Shown: piece by piece, positions 45,758 to 58,881 of the stretch
Numbering within the stretch: the first letter of the stretch is position 1
How the letters are laid out: each line of letters begins with the position of its first letter
Origin: Crotophaga sulcirostris
Taxonomy: Eukaryota; Chordata; Aves; Cuculiformes; Crotophagidae
DNA: 64,000 bases
Direction: 5' to 3'
Assembly (NCBI GenBank): GCA_013397455.1
Contig: VYZB01000271.1
Location: 273,008-337,007 of the forward strand
Notes under the pieces: generated by a model
The model's input: only the letters and a program-made list of their open reading frames with translations
Told to the model about the DNA's origin: nothing
The model's database searches: none
Made by a program: the position numbers and the translations under genes

Positions 45758-46490
45758 GGGATCCATTTTCATTCTCCTGCTTGTCTGCTTCACTCAAAAT
45801 ACGATGCCGCAGCTAACAATGTTCTGTGTCCTAGCAGACCACAGCGAGCTAATGCAGGGGCTGCTGTGGTAGGTGCTCCATCTCTCCACACCACAGCTGT
45901 CCTGAGCCCCCACCGCAGCCCCTGGGGCTGCCTTCACCCCCGGAGCCCGCAGCTCGCCCTGCTGTGAATCATGGCTCCCACTGAGTTGTAGCTCCTTGTG
46001 GGCTCTGTACCTCCTGGTTTGCAAACCACTGCCTCGTTAGGCTCATCTCCCAGCTGGAGGAATGGCTCTGCCTTCTCAGCTGAGCCCCAGCTCCAGTCCT
46101 GCGAGCAGCACTCGGTGATGTTGCTCATCTTTCTGTTCAGTAGACACGTGTGTACGCATGGGCACACACGTACCAGAGTGCCCTTGAGGTGTCTGGCACC
46201 TGGTGTCTTCATCTTCATTATTTAGAGGCTGTAAAGAGCATCTCTGTTTGGCTCTTGCTCTGTGGCCACATCGCAGGGCCACTGGGAAGGGCTGCATGGG
46301 CTGGAAGCAGCAGGGACCCTGGGACGGTGCCTGAGGCAAAGAGGGTAGAGGTTTGCCTGCTCAACTCACAGACCAAACCATCTCAGCCAGGGCAGGGTGA
46401 TGGCCATGAAGCCAGTGCTGTGAGTCTTCAGAGATGTGATGTGGTGGGGTGAGTGTGTAGGGACCCATATTTCCTTTCCTCTTCTCCCCT

Positions 46491-46886
46491 GTGAGGACAG
46501 GCTGAGGGAGTTGGAGTTGTTCAGCCTGGAGAAGAGAAGGCTCCAGGGAGACCTTAGAACAGCCTCTAGTACTGAAAAGGGCTCCAGGAAAGCTGGGGGA
46601 GGGGCTCTTGATCAGGGAGTGCAGGGATAGGACAAGGGGGAATGGTTTTCAGCTGAAAGAGGGGACACTGAGATGAGATCTTAGGAAGAAATATTTTGTT
46701 GTGAGGGTGGGGAGGCCCTGGCCCAGGTTGCCCAGAGAAGTGGTGGCTGCCCCATCCCTGGAGGTGTTCAAGGCCAGGTTGGATGGGTCTCTGAGCCCCC
46801 TGATCCAGTGGGAGGTGTCCCTGCCCATGGTAGGGGGTTGGAACTGGATGGGCTTTGATGTCCCTTCCAACCTAAACCATTTTATG
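46491..46886 (+). mobile_element. CR1 LINE 3' fragment (type A)
   Basis: Sense from 'gtgaggacaggctgaggg' through 'cagcctggagaagagaagg', 'tactgaaaagggctccagg', 'gagatgagatcttagg' and 'gtgggaggtgtccctgcc' to 'cctaaaccattttatg'. The ORF2 frame [20 protein letters not shown] is readable. About 395 bp with no large gap, so it serves here as the local reference for the deletion in the copy at 5358-5820. Confidence 0.97.
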
Positions 46887-48131
46887 TTTCCTGGACAAGG
46901 CTGTTCTCCTGTTGAACTGAATCCTCTGTTTTGGGCTTCCCTCTGCTGCTGCGTTAGGTGGCTTGGTGTGGGGAAGGGTGTGTGTCAAACCTGGTCTCTG
47001 CACAGCTGCCTGGCACAGGCTCAGAGATAATTTGGGCAAGCGTTTGCTCTTGTACTTTTTCTCTGCCTTCTCCCTGAAGTCAGTATTGCATCCTCTTTGG
47101 AAATCCAGGCTGAGGATGTGTGGTTGGGAGCAGCAGTGGTGCAGCTGTGGGGACCAGTGGCCGCCCTGACTTGCAGCAGGCTGGAAGGTGCATTTGTTGG
47201 GGAGGTAGACTTGGATAGTGCTGCTCCATGATCAGGCACCATCAGGGACTGCCCTCTGGACAAGGCACTGTGTCTTGGTTCAGTATCTGCAAATTGCTCA
47301 TTACTGAGGACTCTGCTTGACAAGCAGGGCCTGGGTACAGGAGCTGACAAAATGAATCGTGAAACCTCAATGCACCAAGCAATTTCCATCAGAGGTTTTC
47401 ACACCTTTCCTTTCTCCTCTCTGCTCTTTCTCTCGTTTCTCCTCAGTTAGAAAGACATGGAAACGGGTCTCCTGAGCTTTAAGCAGGAGCTCGCCACCAC
47501 CCCTCGCCTCTCATTGGCGCGGGCAGAGCAGCTGATGGGGCTGTGGGGATGCAGTGCAGCAGCAGAGCTGCAAAACCCTTTCCTGCGCCGGCTGGACCGA
47601 GGCAGAGGGCACCAACCACCTCCCATCCCATCCCCCTGAAATGTCACTTGCTTTTAAATGCACTGGTAGTTTAAAATAAGAATAACTTGCTCCGGGGCTT
47701 CTTAAACCGTGGAATTAAATATGGTTCTGGTCTCTAGGCAGAGTCTGACTCTTCAATTCTAAATCTGCTCAGCCAAGCGAAATATTGCAGGGGGGAAAGA
47801 AATCAATATTTCTCAGGCCCAGCACAGAGAGGAAGCTGTCTGCGTGTGGCTGCAGGCGTGCAAGCACAGCTGTGCGCACACAAGCATGTGAAGCCAGAGT
47901 GGGAACATGCAAGAGGCACGTGTGAGTGTGCACAGCAAGGGATGGGTGCTGCTGCGGGACAGGAGGACATGGTGCTTGAGATGCTAGAGCATGGTGTATG
48001 CTACTCTGGAAAAGGCATGGGTGGGAGTCCATCACACTTGGGGGTGTGTCTGAGGACACACCTGGGTTTCTCTCCATGTGGTTCCCAGCACAGTCTTTAA
48101 GATAAGGAAACAGAGCTTACTTGGCTTCATT
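46887..48131. other. noncoding spacer with a CCAAT/E2F-like composite
   Basis: No gene recognised. CTCATTGGCGCGGGC at 47511-47525 overlaps a CCAAT box (minus strand) with an E2F-like TTGGCGCGGG. GT/CA-rich imperfect repeats occur at about 47840-47935. Confidence 0.45.
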
Positions 48132-48370
48132 TAAGGTGAAAGAGGGGAGATTGAGATGAGATCTTGGGAAGAAATGTTTTCCTGTGAGGGTGGGGAGGCC
48201 CTGGCCCAGGTTGCCCAGAGAAGTGGTGGCTGCCCCATCCCTGGAGGTGTTGAAGGGCCAGGCTGGATGGGGCTTGGAGCCCCCTGATCCAGTAGGAGGT
48301 GTCCCTGCCCATGGCAGGGGGCTGGAACTGGTTGGGCTTTGAGGTCCCTTCCAACCTATTTTATGATTAC
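48132..48370 (+). mobile_element. CR1 LINE 3' fragment (type A)
   Basis: Sense from 'aaggtgaaagaggggag' through 'gatcttgggaagaaatg', 'gaagtggtggctgccccatc' and 'agtaggaggtgtccctgccc' to 'cttccaacctattttatgat'. About 240 bp. The tail is slightly shortened. Confidence 0.97.
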
Positions 48371-51300
48371 ATATAATCGAAAAGCCAGAGAGAGGCTGGA
48401 CATTTGGGGTTGTGCCAGTGCAGGTGTGCTGTGGGCTGTCTTGGTTTCTGGTATGCAGAGCTGAGTTGCACAGGTGACCAAGTAATTGAGGATAAACATG
48501 ATTTCTAGCTGAACAAATGATTTTCCTTTTCGTCCTTTGAGGAAGGCGATATTTCAGATAACAGCTGGGGTGGGGTGCCCTCGCTCTGGCTGTTGGTCCT
48601 GTGATGGGACCCTCCCCCCAAGGACTGCGCTGGAGACACCATGTGCTGTGTTGTGTGGCCCTGTGCCAGGCACCCCAGGCATGACTCTTCTTGTCCAAGG
48701 GCCTCTTCTTGCCCAGAGGACATGGGCTTGTTGGGAAACGACCCTTGGTATCTACTCAGGGAATGTTGCTCAAGGTTCCTGTCCTTCCCTGCAAAAAAGG
48801 GCTGGAGCTATAGCTAGGAGCTACAGTTCAGGGGAAGATGAAGCAGATTTTGCCAGGTCTAAGTTCTCTGGATGTTGTCTGTCCAAACCCTCTCCCTGCT
48901 GTCACTCTCTGCAGAGCCCTGATGTTCTTCCTCTCTGCCGCTGTGTGTCCTCCACGGTTTATGGTGGTGGGAGGGGGGAGCTGTGCAGCCGTGTTGGGAT
49001 CAGGAGCAGAGCAGGATCCTCCATCTGCAGCGGAGAAGGGAAGGACAAATGTTATTGACCTGCTCTGGCACCTGTCCAAACCACAGACACTCGCCCCTCC
49101 CAAAAAGCCTCTCTGATAGCTTGATTTCTTAATTGCTGTCCGTGATCCGGATGTCAGCTCTGGCTCTCCTCCAAGATATTTCATTTCCAGCAGCCTGGGG
49201 CTCTTCTACCACTTTGCTTGGTCACTACTTTCAACTCACCCACTTGACCAGCTGGAGAATCTTCTGTCTCCGTGTAGGCTGCCTCTGCTGCATCAAGGGC
49301 ATCGTGGCAAATCCTGAGGGTGATCAGTGATGAGTAGTGCCAGCTGAGGGGCCCAGCTCCAATGCTGGTTTGTGTCTTGGCCAGAGATCCAAGTGTTGGA
49401 GCTGAACCGTGGGCTTTGAGGTCCCAGCTGGAGTACAGCACAGTGCCTGGAAGAGATAAGATACTCAGATGCCTGTGCTGGGCTTGGAATTGAGAGCTGG
49501 AGAGCAAGCATGGAGGAGTGCTTGGAAGGGAGATGCAGGAAGGAACCCAAAGGAGAACGGCCCCCTCTGGGATCTGGAACTGGGCTGGCTCTGGCCATCC
49601 AGATAAGGCAATGCCATGCACATGTACAGCAGGAACTTAGAAGCTGCTGCACAGAGAGGCTCTATATCTCAATAAGCAACTCTCAAGGCAAGACCTGAAA
49701 ATAAATATTTGAAGAGGAAATAGTACTGTCTTCTATTATCTCCTCCTTTCTCCTCTCTTTCTCCTCCTCCTCCTGTCTTTTACATCTGGATGAGTATGAG
49801 AGTTAAAGGGGTTTTGTTGTCTTGTATTTTTTCCCTTTCTCTAGTCTCCCAATGAGGACTCTATAGGAGCTGCACTCTTAACAATTTGGATGTGTCTGGA
49901 AGCAAGGGCTGTCTTGGTGCTAAGCTTGTTCACGCCCAGGTTGTTGGGCTTGTTTTTCTTCTCTGTTGCTTAGTTTGTTTGCTATGATAAAACACAACTG
50001 GACAGCTGTTTCTTCTGGAGGGAGCAGAGATTTGATGGGACCAAGCTGTCTGAAGTGGCATCTGTAAGCGTGGTTCAGCCCAACCTTACAATAGTTTTCC
50101 TTATTCTTAGTAGTTTTGGCTTTGTGCCGGACAAAGCGGAACAGGTCAGTGGTGCTGTGAATGATACTGCTTCTGGTCCCTGTTGGCCTTGATGGGAAAG
50201 AGTAAAACTGGATCTGGAGGAGGCATTTGGTCATGTGCTTTCCTGGAAAAGGAACAGTGTTAAGCTGTGGGTGGTTGTGAAGGTCAGGGCTTGTGGCACT
50301 GCATGTACTCCAAGTCAGACAGAAGGTAGGTTACTGAGACAATGAATTTTCACACAGAAGTGGGAAAATCAGCCTCTTGCCTGCCACTGACTGCTAGCTG
50401 GGTAACCAAAGAAAGGGGAGCATTGCATAGAAATGGCCCATGTCCCACGCAAGGTGGGACGTTGCTGTCAGCAAGGATAAGAACTGGTGAAAGTAGGGAT
50501 GTTGTGTGCAGAAGTTGGTCCTGGAGCAGAGAACTGAGCACAGAGTCAGCACATGGGCTGTGTGATCTCTGCGATTGAGGATCCGCAGGCTGGGAAAGAA
50601 GCATTGGCATCACCTAGAGCCCTCCTCCGAGCATGAAGGGAAGTGTTAGGAGAAAGCAAATGCAAAAGCAGAGATGAAGATTGGTAGTGAGAAAGGAAGA
50701 GATGGGAAAGGAAAGACTCCAAAGAGGAAATGGGACTGAAATGCAGAGGTGTTTAAGGATAACTGAGACATCACAGCCGAGGGAGACAGACCGGAGAAGA
50801 TGTAACTTTGAGAGAAGTCTTCTCAGCCTGGCTGCAAATGTTTGCTAAGCTTCTCTGCTATATTTAGCAGCCTCTGTGCCCTTTGGAGAGTTCTCCACGC
50901 AGATGGCGGAGGAGCAGCTTGCCAAATGGTGGATGCCGTGCTGCGTCGGAAGGGGGTGCCCAGTGTTCGGGGAGAGGAGTTTAATGTCGGCTTCACCCTT
51001 TCAGCAGTGAAGCCAAACGTTTCGCTTTGCTGCCCAGTGGACAGGGCTGCCAGATGGCTAAATATTTGCTTGTAAATTAGCACTGGGAAACATGAGACGT
51101 AGAGGTCTAAATTGAAGAAACACAGGGCCTGGATTGGACTCTTCCTCCTACAGAATGATGGTCCCTGTAGAGCAGGATAGGGTTGATCCGTTACGGGAGC
51201 AGCACAAGGAGATCTCAAAGCAAATGAATATGGGCGCTGCACTGCCATCTCTCCCCTGTTCATTGGCACAGCCACAGGCCATTACTCAACCGTGTGCAGC

Positions 51301-52439
51301 CTCTGGCTGTGTTTGCTTTAAACCAATATGCAGAGAAATACAGCTTTTCTCTCTAGGAAAAAAAAATACTGCTTGTTATGTGTCTGTGCAGTATCTCACT
51401 GAATGGGATATGACTGGAATGAAATTTCCAGGCACTAATGCAATATAAGTACTCATAATTTGCGTGTGTGCATGTGTGGGGATAGGCAACATAAAGATCC
51501 CGTGCTGCGTGGCCCTGAGCAGCATCCCGTACAGTCCTGTCCTTATTGAGCACAAGCCTGCCTACAAAACAGCTTCATGGCTCACTTGGGGTGTCTCTGC
51601 TTCACTCCTGTTCTGAGGCTCTGTGCTGGGGTGGAGGATGGGGAAGGGAGGTGTAAGACATGGGAAAAGATTTCGGGGGGACCACAGGGATATTCATAGA
51701 GAATCTCTCCAAGGTAGTGTTAATGCTGCCTCCTGCGAGTCCTCCCAAAGCACGGGGCTGCTCAGCTCCCTCCTCTCTACAAACCTCCACTCCAGAGGCA
51801 TAGAATAATTTTAAAAACAAGTAAATATTAAAATATTGGCTTCCTTGTATTTGCCATCTGGAATTGGAGCCCAGTGTTTACATGTTCCCCAGTGTTTCTG
51901 CACAGCCAGCAGGGCTGATCCCTCTCCTTGCCCCTTGGTTTCTAATGAAAGTCAAGCTTCCCACATCTTGACTCCAGGGGCTGGGGCTTTGAGAAGCAAT
52001 ACCTCTGTAATACAGGCAATAAAATCATAAGAGCTGGCTACGCTGCTGTAAAACTTTTATTGCTGCATGAAAAGGACCAGCGAATCCTCCCTCCCTTCTC
52101 CCCATCCCTGTGGCTCCCCAGCTTTCACTTTGCTCCCCGTGTGGAGTTCTGAGCAGGCACCATCCCTTTTCTTTCTGCTCTTGCTCCTCTTGATCCCGCT
52201 CTGTCCTGCTTCTCTGGGGCTGCTTTGCCACTGCTCTTCCCTTCTCCAGCCTTTCCGTGCCCTGCCAGCAAGTCTGCTCCTGCCCCCTGTCCTTGTCCTT
52301 GCCGGTGTTGTGTGGCTGCTCAACTGCGTGTCAGCTCTCTGTTTGCGGCATGATCAAAACAAGAAGGGCTGTAATAGCTCCCTGGGTGGTTAGACCATCG
52401 GTGCATTTTGCATTTCATGGCGACTAGGAGCGTCATCTG
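48371..52439. other. CR1-free noncoding DNA, first part
   Basis: No gene recognised. 49735-49778 is a polypyrimidine tract (CTCCTC-like). 50899-50911 contains CAGATGGCGGAG, a YY1-like motif, within a short CpG-containing patch (50890-51030). 51350-51480 and 51790-51850 are AT-rich. Open frames look incidental. Confidence 0.45.
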
Positions 52440-52461
52440 CCTTCCCACACCGTCCCCTGCC

Positions 52462-52529
52462 GTATTTATAGATCACAGAGGCATTATCCGTGTGGATGCA
52501 GATTGTGCATGACGGTTTTCTATAAATAC
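52462..52529. promoter_or_regulatory. inverted pair of MEF2-like sites, candidate enhancer core
   Basis: GTATTTATAG (52462-52471) and its exact complement CTATAAATAC (52520-52529) are 48 bases apart. Each is one base from the MEF2 consensus YTAWWWWTAR. The sequence between carries 'gcattatccg' and 'gattgtgcatgacgg', and 'gtaattatcgc' follows. The block (52440-52610) is repeat-free and AT-leaning, like many conserved enhancers. It could equally be a hairpin with no regulatory role. Confidence 0.35.
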
Positions 52530-55500
52530 AAATGCTCTGTAATTATCGCTAGAACTATTTAGCCCAATTCAAAGGTAGATTAAATAATGAATGTGTGTGT
52601 GATATGCCTGTCGACATCAACAAATGGAAAGAGACGTCTCTGGATGCGTATCTCGAGGTTTCCCCGGTGAAGAAGTTGGGGGAGGAGAGCAGGGAGGGAG
52701 CTGAGCAGCCGTCTTGCTGTAAATGCCTCTTTCTCGGGGGTTTGGGTGGCACAGTGGGTGTTCTCTGCTCCCTGGTGAGGTCTCAGGGATGGATAAATAG
52801 GTGCTCTGGGAGGCACTGTGCCAAGGGATGGACAAGGAGGACTGGCACATGCAGAAGCCACTTGCTATTTGTGGTTACCCATAGCTGTGCATCTTCCCCC
52901 TCTGCTTTCACTGCCCCTGGGGAGCAGTGGGAGGCAATTTCAGTCTAGGCTACAGACAGAAAGCAACAGAAGGTGTGTGATAGGGCTCCCCAGATCCTCT
53001 CGGCCCCTACTGTCCTATGGCAATTGATTGTCTCTGAGGCTGTGTGTACCCATGGGTGTTTCCCTTCCCACTGGTCTCTTCCCTGGCTGTGAGCTTGCCC
53101 ACAGCAGAACCCTTTGGATGGACACTCATTCTCCCCTGTTCCAGCTGGACTCCTGCCCCATCCCTCCCTACAAGAAATGAAGAGGGGAGCTTGAACACCA
53201 GGAGCCCAGGGACGGCTCCTTGCTGAAGACAGATGTGACTTTACCAGTATCCCAGAGGGGTGCAACGAGGGGACAATGCACAGGGCAAGGCAGGACTGGC
53301 ACATTTGGATAGAGGGATGGTAGTGGCATTTGAAGGAGAGACTGCAATGTGACAACCTCTAAATACTGTGTGTTTCCCAGGAGGGAGTTTGCAAAGCTGA
53401 TGGAAGGATGAGGTAGATGTCACCACTGCTTTTAACACTGGAACCTCTCTCTCCCTCCTTCACCCTTTCCCCAGATGTGGTGAAGCCCTGCCACCGCTCA
53501 CAGGCAGGAGCTCCATTAGCTCATGTGTGGTTGCCAGGTCTCAGCCCTTCCCTGGCTCTGTGTCACGTTGTGGGCTGCTCCCCCATCCCAGGGACAGCAG
53601 CCGTGGAAGCGGGTCTGGGAGGAAGGGCTCCATCACAATAACTAATAACTCTGTGTGGACAAATTGAATTATACCTTTTTCCAGTTGCCTGCCCTATTGA
53701 TCAGAGAAAAGGTTTGTGTTTTTGTTAGGCACTTTCTTTTTTTTTTTTTCCTTTTAAGTTACAGTTGCAATGTCCTGGGGGCTTATAATGAACTAAATAA
53801 GGTCAGGTTAGCAGAAGAATCAAATATGCTCTGGCAGCAGAAGCGTGGGCTTGTCCTGGTGACTCTGAGCTGGAGAGGAAAGCAGCAGTGGGAGCGGCAG
53901 TGGCTCCTGCTCCTCGGTGCATGGGGGTGTCCAACCTCAGCCCCCTGCACCCCAGGGAAGGCAGTGTCAAAGCAAAGGGTGGGCTTGCAAGGTCAACAGT
54001 GTGGGACTAAGCAGATGGATGATAGAGGATGAACAGTGTGGAGTGAAACCAGACCCCACAGCACCGGGCAGTTTACAGAGGGCTGCTTGGGAATGGGGTG
54101 ATGTGGGTGGGCTGTCAGGGAGGGAGGATTGAAGTGTGATCAGGCTTGGTCTCATGCTGAGCAGCGTGGCAGGACCTAGGGGGGGAACCAGGGTTCACCA
54201 GGATCTATCTGCCACCTGCCCAGCTCACGCTAAACTATGTTACCTGGGCTACTTGAGTGGCTGCAGTCCTACCTAGGAGGGTGATGAGTTGGGCAGGAGA
54301 TGTAGGATGGGGTGCAAGGTGCCAGGCTTTGGCCAGGTGCAGCATTTGCTTGGCAGCTCCCTGTGGGGTCCCTGCCTGGGAAAGCTGATGGTGTTTGGTT
54401 CTTTGCTCCAGTGCCGCATTCCTGCTGTGAACTCAATTAAGGCTGTGTTGGGGGAAGAAGGAATAAATTACCCAGATGAAAAGGATGAGTAAAAAGAAGT
54501 GTGCAGAGAAATGCCAGCCCACTTTTGAAAGGCTTTATCGAACCTGGACATGTGTCACCTTGGCAGCAGTGAAGCTGTAGAGGAGGGGGGGCACTCCCTG
54601 GTGTCCCTGCTCCTGAGCCGGGACCGTGGATGAACGGGGCGGGAGAAGCAGTAGGTGGAGGCTATTTGTCAGTGCCAGGCTTGAGGTGGAGGTGAGGCAC
54701 TGGAAAACCAGCTTGAAGCTGCTCTTGGGTGAGTATTTGCAATGGTAGCAATGTCCACCTAAGAGAGGAGGGTGGCTGCAGGTTCAGCAAGTAGCTCCAG
54801 CATCCTATTCTCTGTTGGTCCAAATACCCAGCCATCTGCCCTGCTTGCCCCCAGCCCCTTGAGTTCCTCCTCTGTGGTTTGACTTGCTCTCTTGTACTGC
54901 TGGAGGTGGCCAGCAGCTCTGGGCAAAGGCTGGATTTGCGGCTCAGGGACATAAACATTACAAAGGGAGCAGCTGCCATGTGGGAGCAAGCCCTGCTGCC
55001 ACCACCCAGCTACCAGCCAGCCAGGGCTGGCAGATAAACCCTGTGATGGTGGAAAGTCACTGAGAGGCCAAGAATAGCATGGGCTGGATCCAGCCCTGGG
55101 CTGTTAGCTGGACAGACTGCTCCTTCAAAAGGGGAATCCAAGGGCAGCGTAATGCAGTGGCCAATTCTGCAGCCCTGCGGCTGTACTTGGGGGAGTGAGG
55201 TGAGGGTAAGTGTCAGGGAACAGTAGAAGCAGGGACATTCACATCTTGGTTTTGTGTAGTTCTGTTTACAAAGACCTGCACTGAAGTCTCAGCTGCCCAG
55301 TGATGGATCTGGACGGTCTCCAGAGCTGTCTGTGCTGGCAAAGCTGCCATGCTACGCGCGACGGGTTTTCCTGCTTTGCACATAAGTCCTGTCCCTGGTG
55401 ACCCAGGAGTCCCAGGCTTTGGAAGCAAAGGCTCTGCCAGCGCCAGTTCCCAGCCTGCCATGTCCTCAGCACTGTGTCAGGGCCTGCTTCTTCCCTGGAC

Positions 55501-58469
55501 TTCGCTGCACAAAAATTCATGAATTACGGGCAAGAACCAACAAACTCTGCACTATCATCAGCTGTCTTGGTATATTGGATCTTGGTGGAGAAACAGAGGC
55601 TCATCTCCTGCACGGCTGTCTGTCTGACCTGCTCCTTTCTGCGTGACTTTGTGTGATATGATCATCTCTCCTGGTAGCAAGCTGTGCCCCCTTTGCTCCA
55701 CGACCCCCACCCTGGAGCATGGTTTGGAGGTGTATATGAGGTGCTGTACTTTGAAGTCCGCAGGGCTGCTTGCATTTCCGTCACATCACCAGGATGCTGA
55801 AGTGTGTTGGTCCCTTAACCAGGTCTTTGTCTTCCAGTACCTTACCCTGGTTGATCTACACCGGGAGAGCTGGGTCCCATCCTACTTGGTGTCCCGTGGG
55901 GACTGCTGAGGTGTGACCAGCAGCCAGGGGACACTGTCTAGGCACAGACCTGACGTGTCTGCTAAGTGCAGCCTTCTTCCTCCCGCACTGCCCTGCTTGA
56001 GAGTCCGGCCACATCGGGTACCAGATTAACATTCCCAGCACAGTGTCACTCCATCACCATTTCTATTAAACTCATTTGCTATCTAAAGGAATTCATTTTC
56101 CACTTTGTTTGCCCATGATAAAAAAAAAAAAAAAGCCCTCTGAGCTGAGTCCCAGCAGTTGAGAGGGGGGAGTTCCCAAGCAAGGAGCTGGGTGCCAGCA
56201 TTCCCTGGCCATGTGCTGGGAGGAGGGAGGGCATTCCCACCACCCATGAAAGAAGATGTTCTTGTTTCTATGCTTTGACCATGCTCCTGGAGGAGGAGCT
56301 GCCCCTTGCAGGCACCAAGGCTAGTGCTTGCTTGCTTTCTCAAGCAAATGACACTGATGCACCCTAGGATAAGGCTTTGCAAAATCAAGTTGTCCCCTTT
56401 CACTGGGGATATCCCTGAACTTCAGGAAACTCTACTCTCTTTAAAAAGTCAGGTTTCCTTGGGCTCTACAGCAAGTCCAGGGAAGGTAGAGACAAGCTGG
56501 GTTCTCTCTACTTGCTCCATCTCCTTGCGTTGTGTCCTTCAGTCAGCTGCTCTGCAGCAGGCTCAAGAGCTGGATTTCTGCCCTGCCTGGGGTTCAGGGC
56601 CTGTCTGTGGGTTTGGATGCATGAGGGAGGGGGAAGCTGGGGGTACACAGGCTGCTGGAGGGAGAAAATTGTGTGTGTATGCATGCATGTGAGCAAACCC
56701 CCTTACGTGTGTGTGTGCATCCCCTCCGGGGACTGTAAGGCTCCTTGTTGACAGCCCCCCCTCTTTATCATCCACCCTCCTGGTGTGGGAACCTCTTGCC
56801 AGGAAAAAGGGAGTGAGATGCTCTCTAGCCCTCTGCGCCGCTGCTTTCAAGGTCGGAGGCTGCTGGTAATTGATCTACAGCCTCGCTATAAATCTCGTGC
56901 CGGGGGGAGCCTTCCCTGCTGGCTCTCGACAGCAGCATCCATCCTGCACGGCTCGGCCAGCCCGGCTGCCGGCAAGAGGGGGCTTTAATCACTCCCTGCC
57001 TCTGCCGGACAGCGTGCAGGTCTGCAGCTGGCACTGCTGTGCTGCCTGTGGCTGCATCTAGAGGCAGCTCCTCCTGGGGTCAGCTAACCCGTGCTGTGGT
57101 CTGCAGCCACTGGGCAGGAGAGTGGGAGTGACTGGCGTGGAGCCTGGGGCGCAGCTGCTGGGGCCAAGTGGTTGATCCCCACTAGGGTTTGGGGTCTCCA
57201 CCATGCCCCACAGGGACCCAGTGCTCAAGGTATTCTCCCAGCAGATGGGGAATGTGGCAGAGGAGTTGGAATTGGCATCCTCTTCCCTGGGAGCCATGTG
57301 TTGGGGTGGAGGGGGGCAGTGGCTACCAGCTGTGGAGCACTGGGCCACCCTCCTCAGCTGGTGTCAGCCACGTCCTAGGCCTGAGCAGCTGGATGCCAGG
57401 CTGGGCCGCGGCTGCAATTCCTCTGCCTGATCAACTGCTGTGGTCAGAGTGACCAAATCTGTTGTTGTCAGCACACGAGCTTGCTGGGTGTAGTCCACAA
57501 ACCAAACTGCAAAATGACAGCCCTTCCTAAATGCAAAATGTTTCCCTTCAGAATAATCACTTGCAGCTAAACAGCAGCTCTGTTTGTGATCACGGCAGCT
57601 TTCAGCCCCGGAGCAAGAGCTGGCTTGAAGCCCTCCTCACCCGTGCTGTGAGCAAAGCTCTGCTCTCCTGATCCCTTCCTGTGGGATCAGCCCATCCACC
57701 CGCCCTCTTCCCACCAAGCAAAGGCATAGCCTGCTCTGTCTGGAGAGAAACCAGTTTCCCTCCCACACATCCTTTCTCCCAGTTGCTGGTACCAAAGGAG
57801 AAGAGAAGTAATCAAGCCAGTTTAACCCCCCTGCTACCTGTGACTCTCCTGCAAAGCCTGCTAATGAGGGAGCTCAGGTTGTGCTAATGACTCTAACCCT
57901 GGCAGGCCAGGTGAGAGCACCAGGAGTTAACTAATACTCGGTTAACCCCTGGTAGCTCGTGCTGGTTTCCTGTGTTTCCCAGCAGCCATCAGAAAGTCAA
58001 CATGTAAATAGTGACTGGCAGGAGGCAGACAAAGCTCCACGCACCTTGGGGGGCGCTTGTAACCTCCCTGTATGGCACGAGAACCATGCGGTTCAGCAGC
58101 ATTGGGTCCTGCCTGCCTTGCCATCCCTTGGTGCCCTCATCCCTGGAAGCACCAGTGCCTCCGGATGGATGGATGCAGGGAGCTTCCAGCCCTGTGCACG
58201 GAGCCAGAGCAGAGGGGAAGGAGAAAGCCGGAGGGGTTGAGGTTGTTGGGAGGGACCTTCACCAGGAGTGCGCTCCGCATCCTCTGAGGCTCAGGAAGCT
58301 TTAGGCAGTGTTGTTCCTCAAGCCTGCAAACCTGCTGGGTCCTGAGACACCTTGGCTGCGCAGGAGCCAGGGCTGCCCCGCCCCTCTGTACCCCCAGGGT
58401 GTGGAGAAGGGCTGGGGCAGCCCCGGCTCCCGCTGATGCACTGAGTTCCTGCCCAGAATTTGCCCTGCA

Positions 58470-58489
58470 GTTGCTATGGTGACGTTGCC
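58470..58489 (+). promoter_or_regulatory. RFX X-box-like motif overlapping a CRE half-site
   Basis: GTTGCTATGGTGACGTTGCC: the first 14 bases fit the RFX X-box GTNRCC-type palindrome with one mismatch in the second half, and TGACG is a CREB/ATF half-site, an arrangement like X1-X2 boxes. It lies 100 bases from a short CpG-bearing stretch. Motif evidence only. Confidence 0.35.
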
Positions 58490-58854
58490 GTTTCTTACCT
58501 CGCCGGGGGGAAAAAAAAGCCTCCAAACATTTAATTCTGCAGCCCACCTGGGAGCCTTTTAAACTCCCCATTCGGTGTTTGACATGTAATAATTTTTCTG
58601 CTTTTAAGATTATCCTAAAATGCTCATTCTCTTTCTCTCTCTTGAAATCTCAGCAGTGGAGCCTCAGAAAGAAATCAGCATAAAAAATACCAATACAAGT
58701 TTCAAATGCCAATTTGTCACCGTCACCGGGAACAGGCAGTGACAGGCGCTGGGGAAGGGGACGCAACAGCGTGAGTCAGGGCTGACCAGGATGGTGCAGC
58801 CGCTGCTGGCTGGCTCCCATGGGAGCTGCCACATTGAGGGCTGGGCCCAGGGAT

Positions 58855-58881
58855 GGGATAGTGGGTTTGAGGGAGGGAGGG
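58855..58881 (+). other. G-quadruplex motif
   Basis: G-runs at 58855-58857, 58863-58865, 58871-58873, 58875-58877 and 58879-58881, with loops of 5, 5, 1 and 1 bases. Confidence 0.75.

Larger units (their letters stand above)
38718..46490. other. CR1-free noncoding region with several AT-rich candidate conserved blocks
   Basis: No gene recognised. AT-rich patches stand out at 39895-39985 ('atatttgcaaagataaat', 'ctaataaatagg'), 41440-41580 ('ggccataatattgac', 'cagtaataattag'), 44590-44720 and 45150-45320 ('aataattgcaacaatag'). A G-quadruplex motif is at 39256-39274, an A-run at about 40424-40436, an AT/CATG microsatellite-like tract at 43796-43861, and a TATA-like box at 45750-45757. The rest is featureless to my reading. 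Confidence 0.5.

Noticed and set aside
45750..45792. TATA box plus initiator as a core promoter
   Set aside because: Spacing of about 42 bases is too long and no supporting CpG or transcript evidence is visible; listed only as a weak motif.
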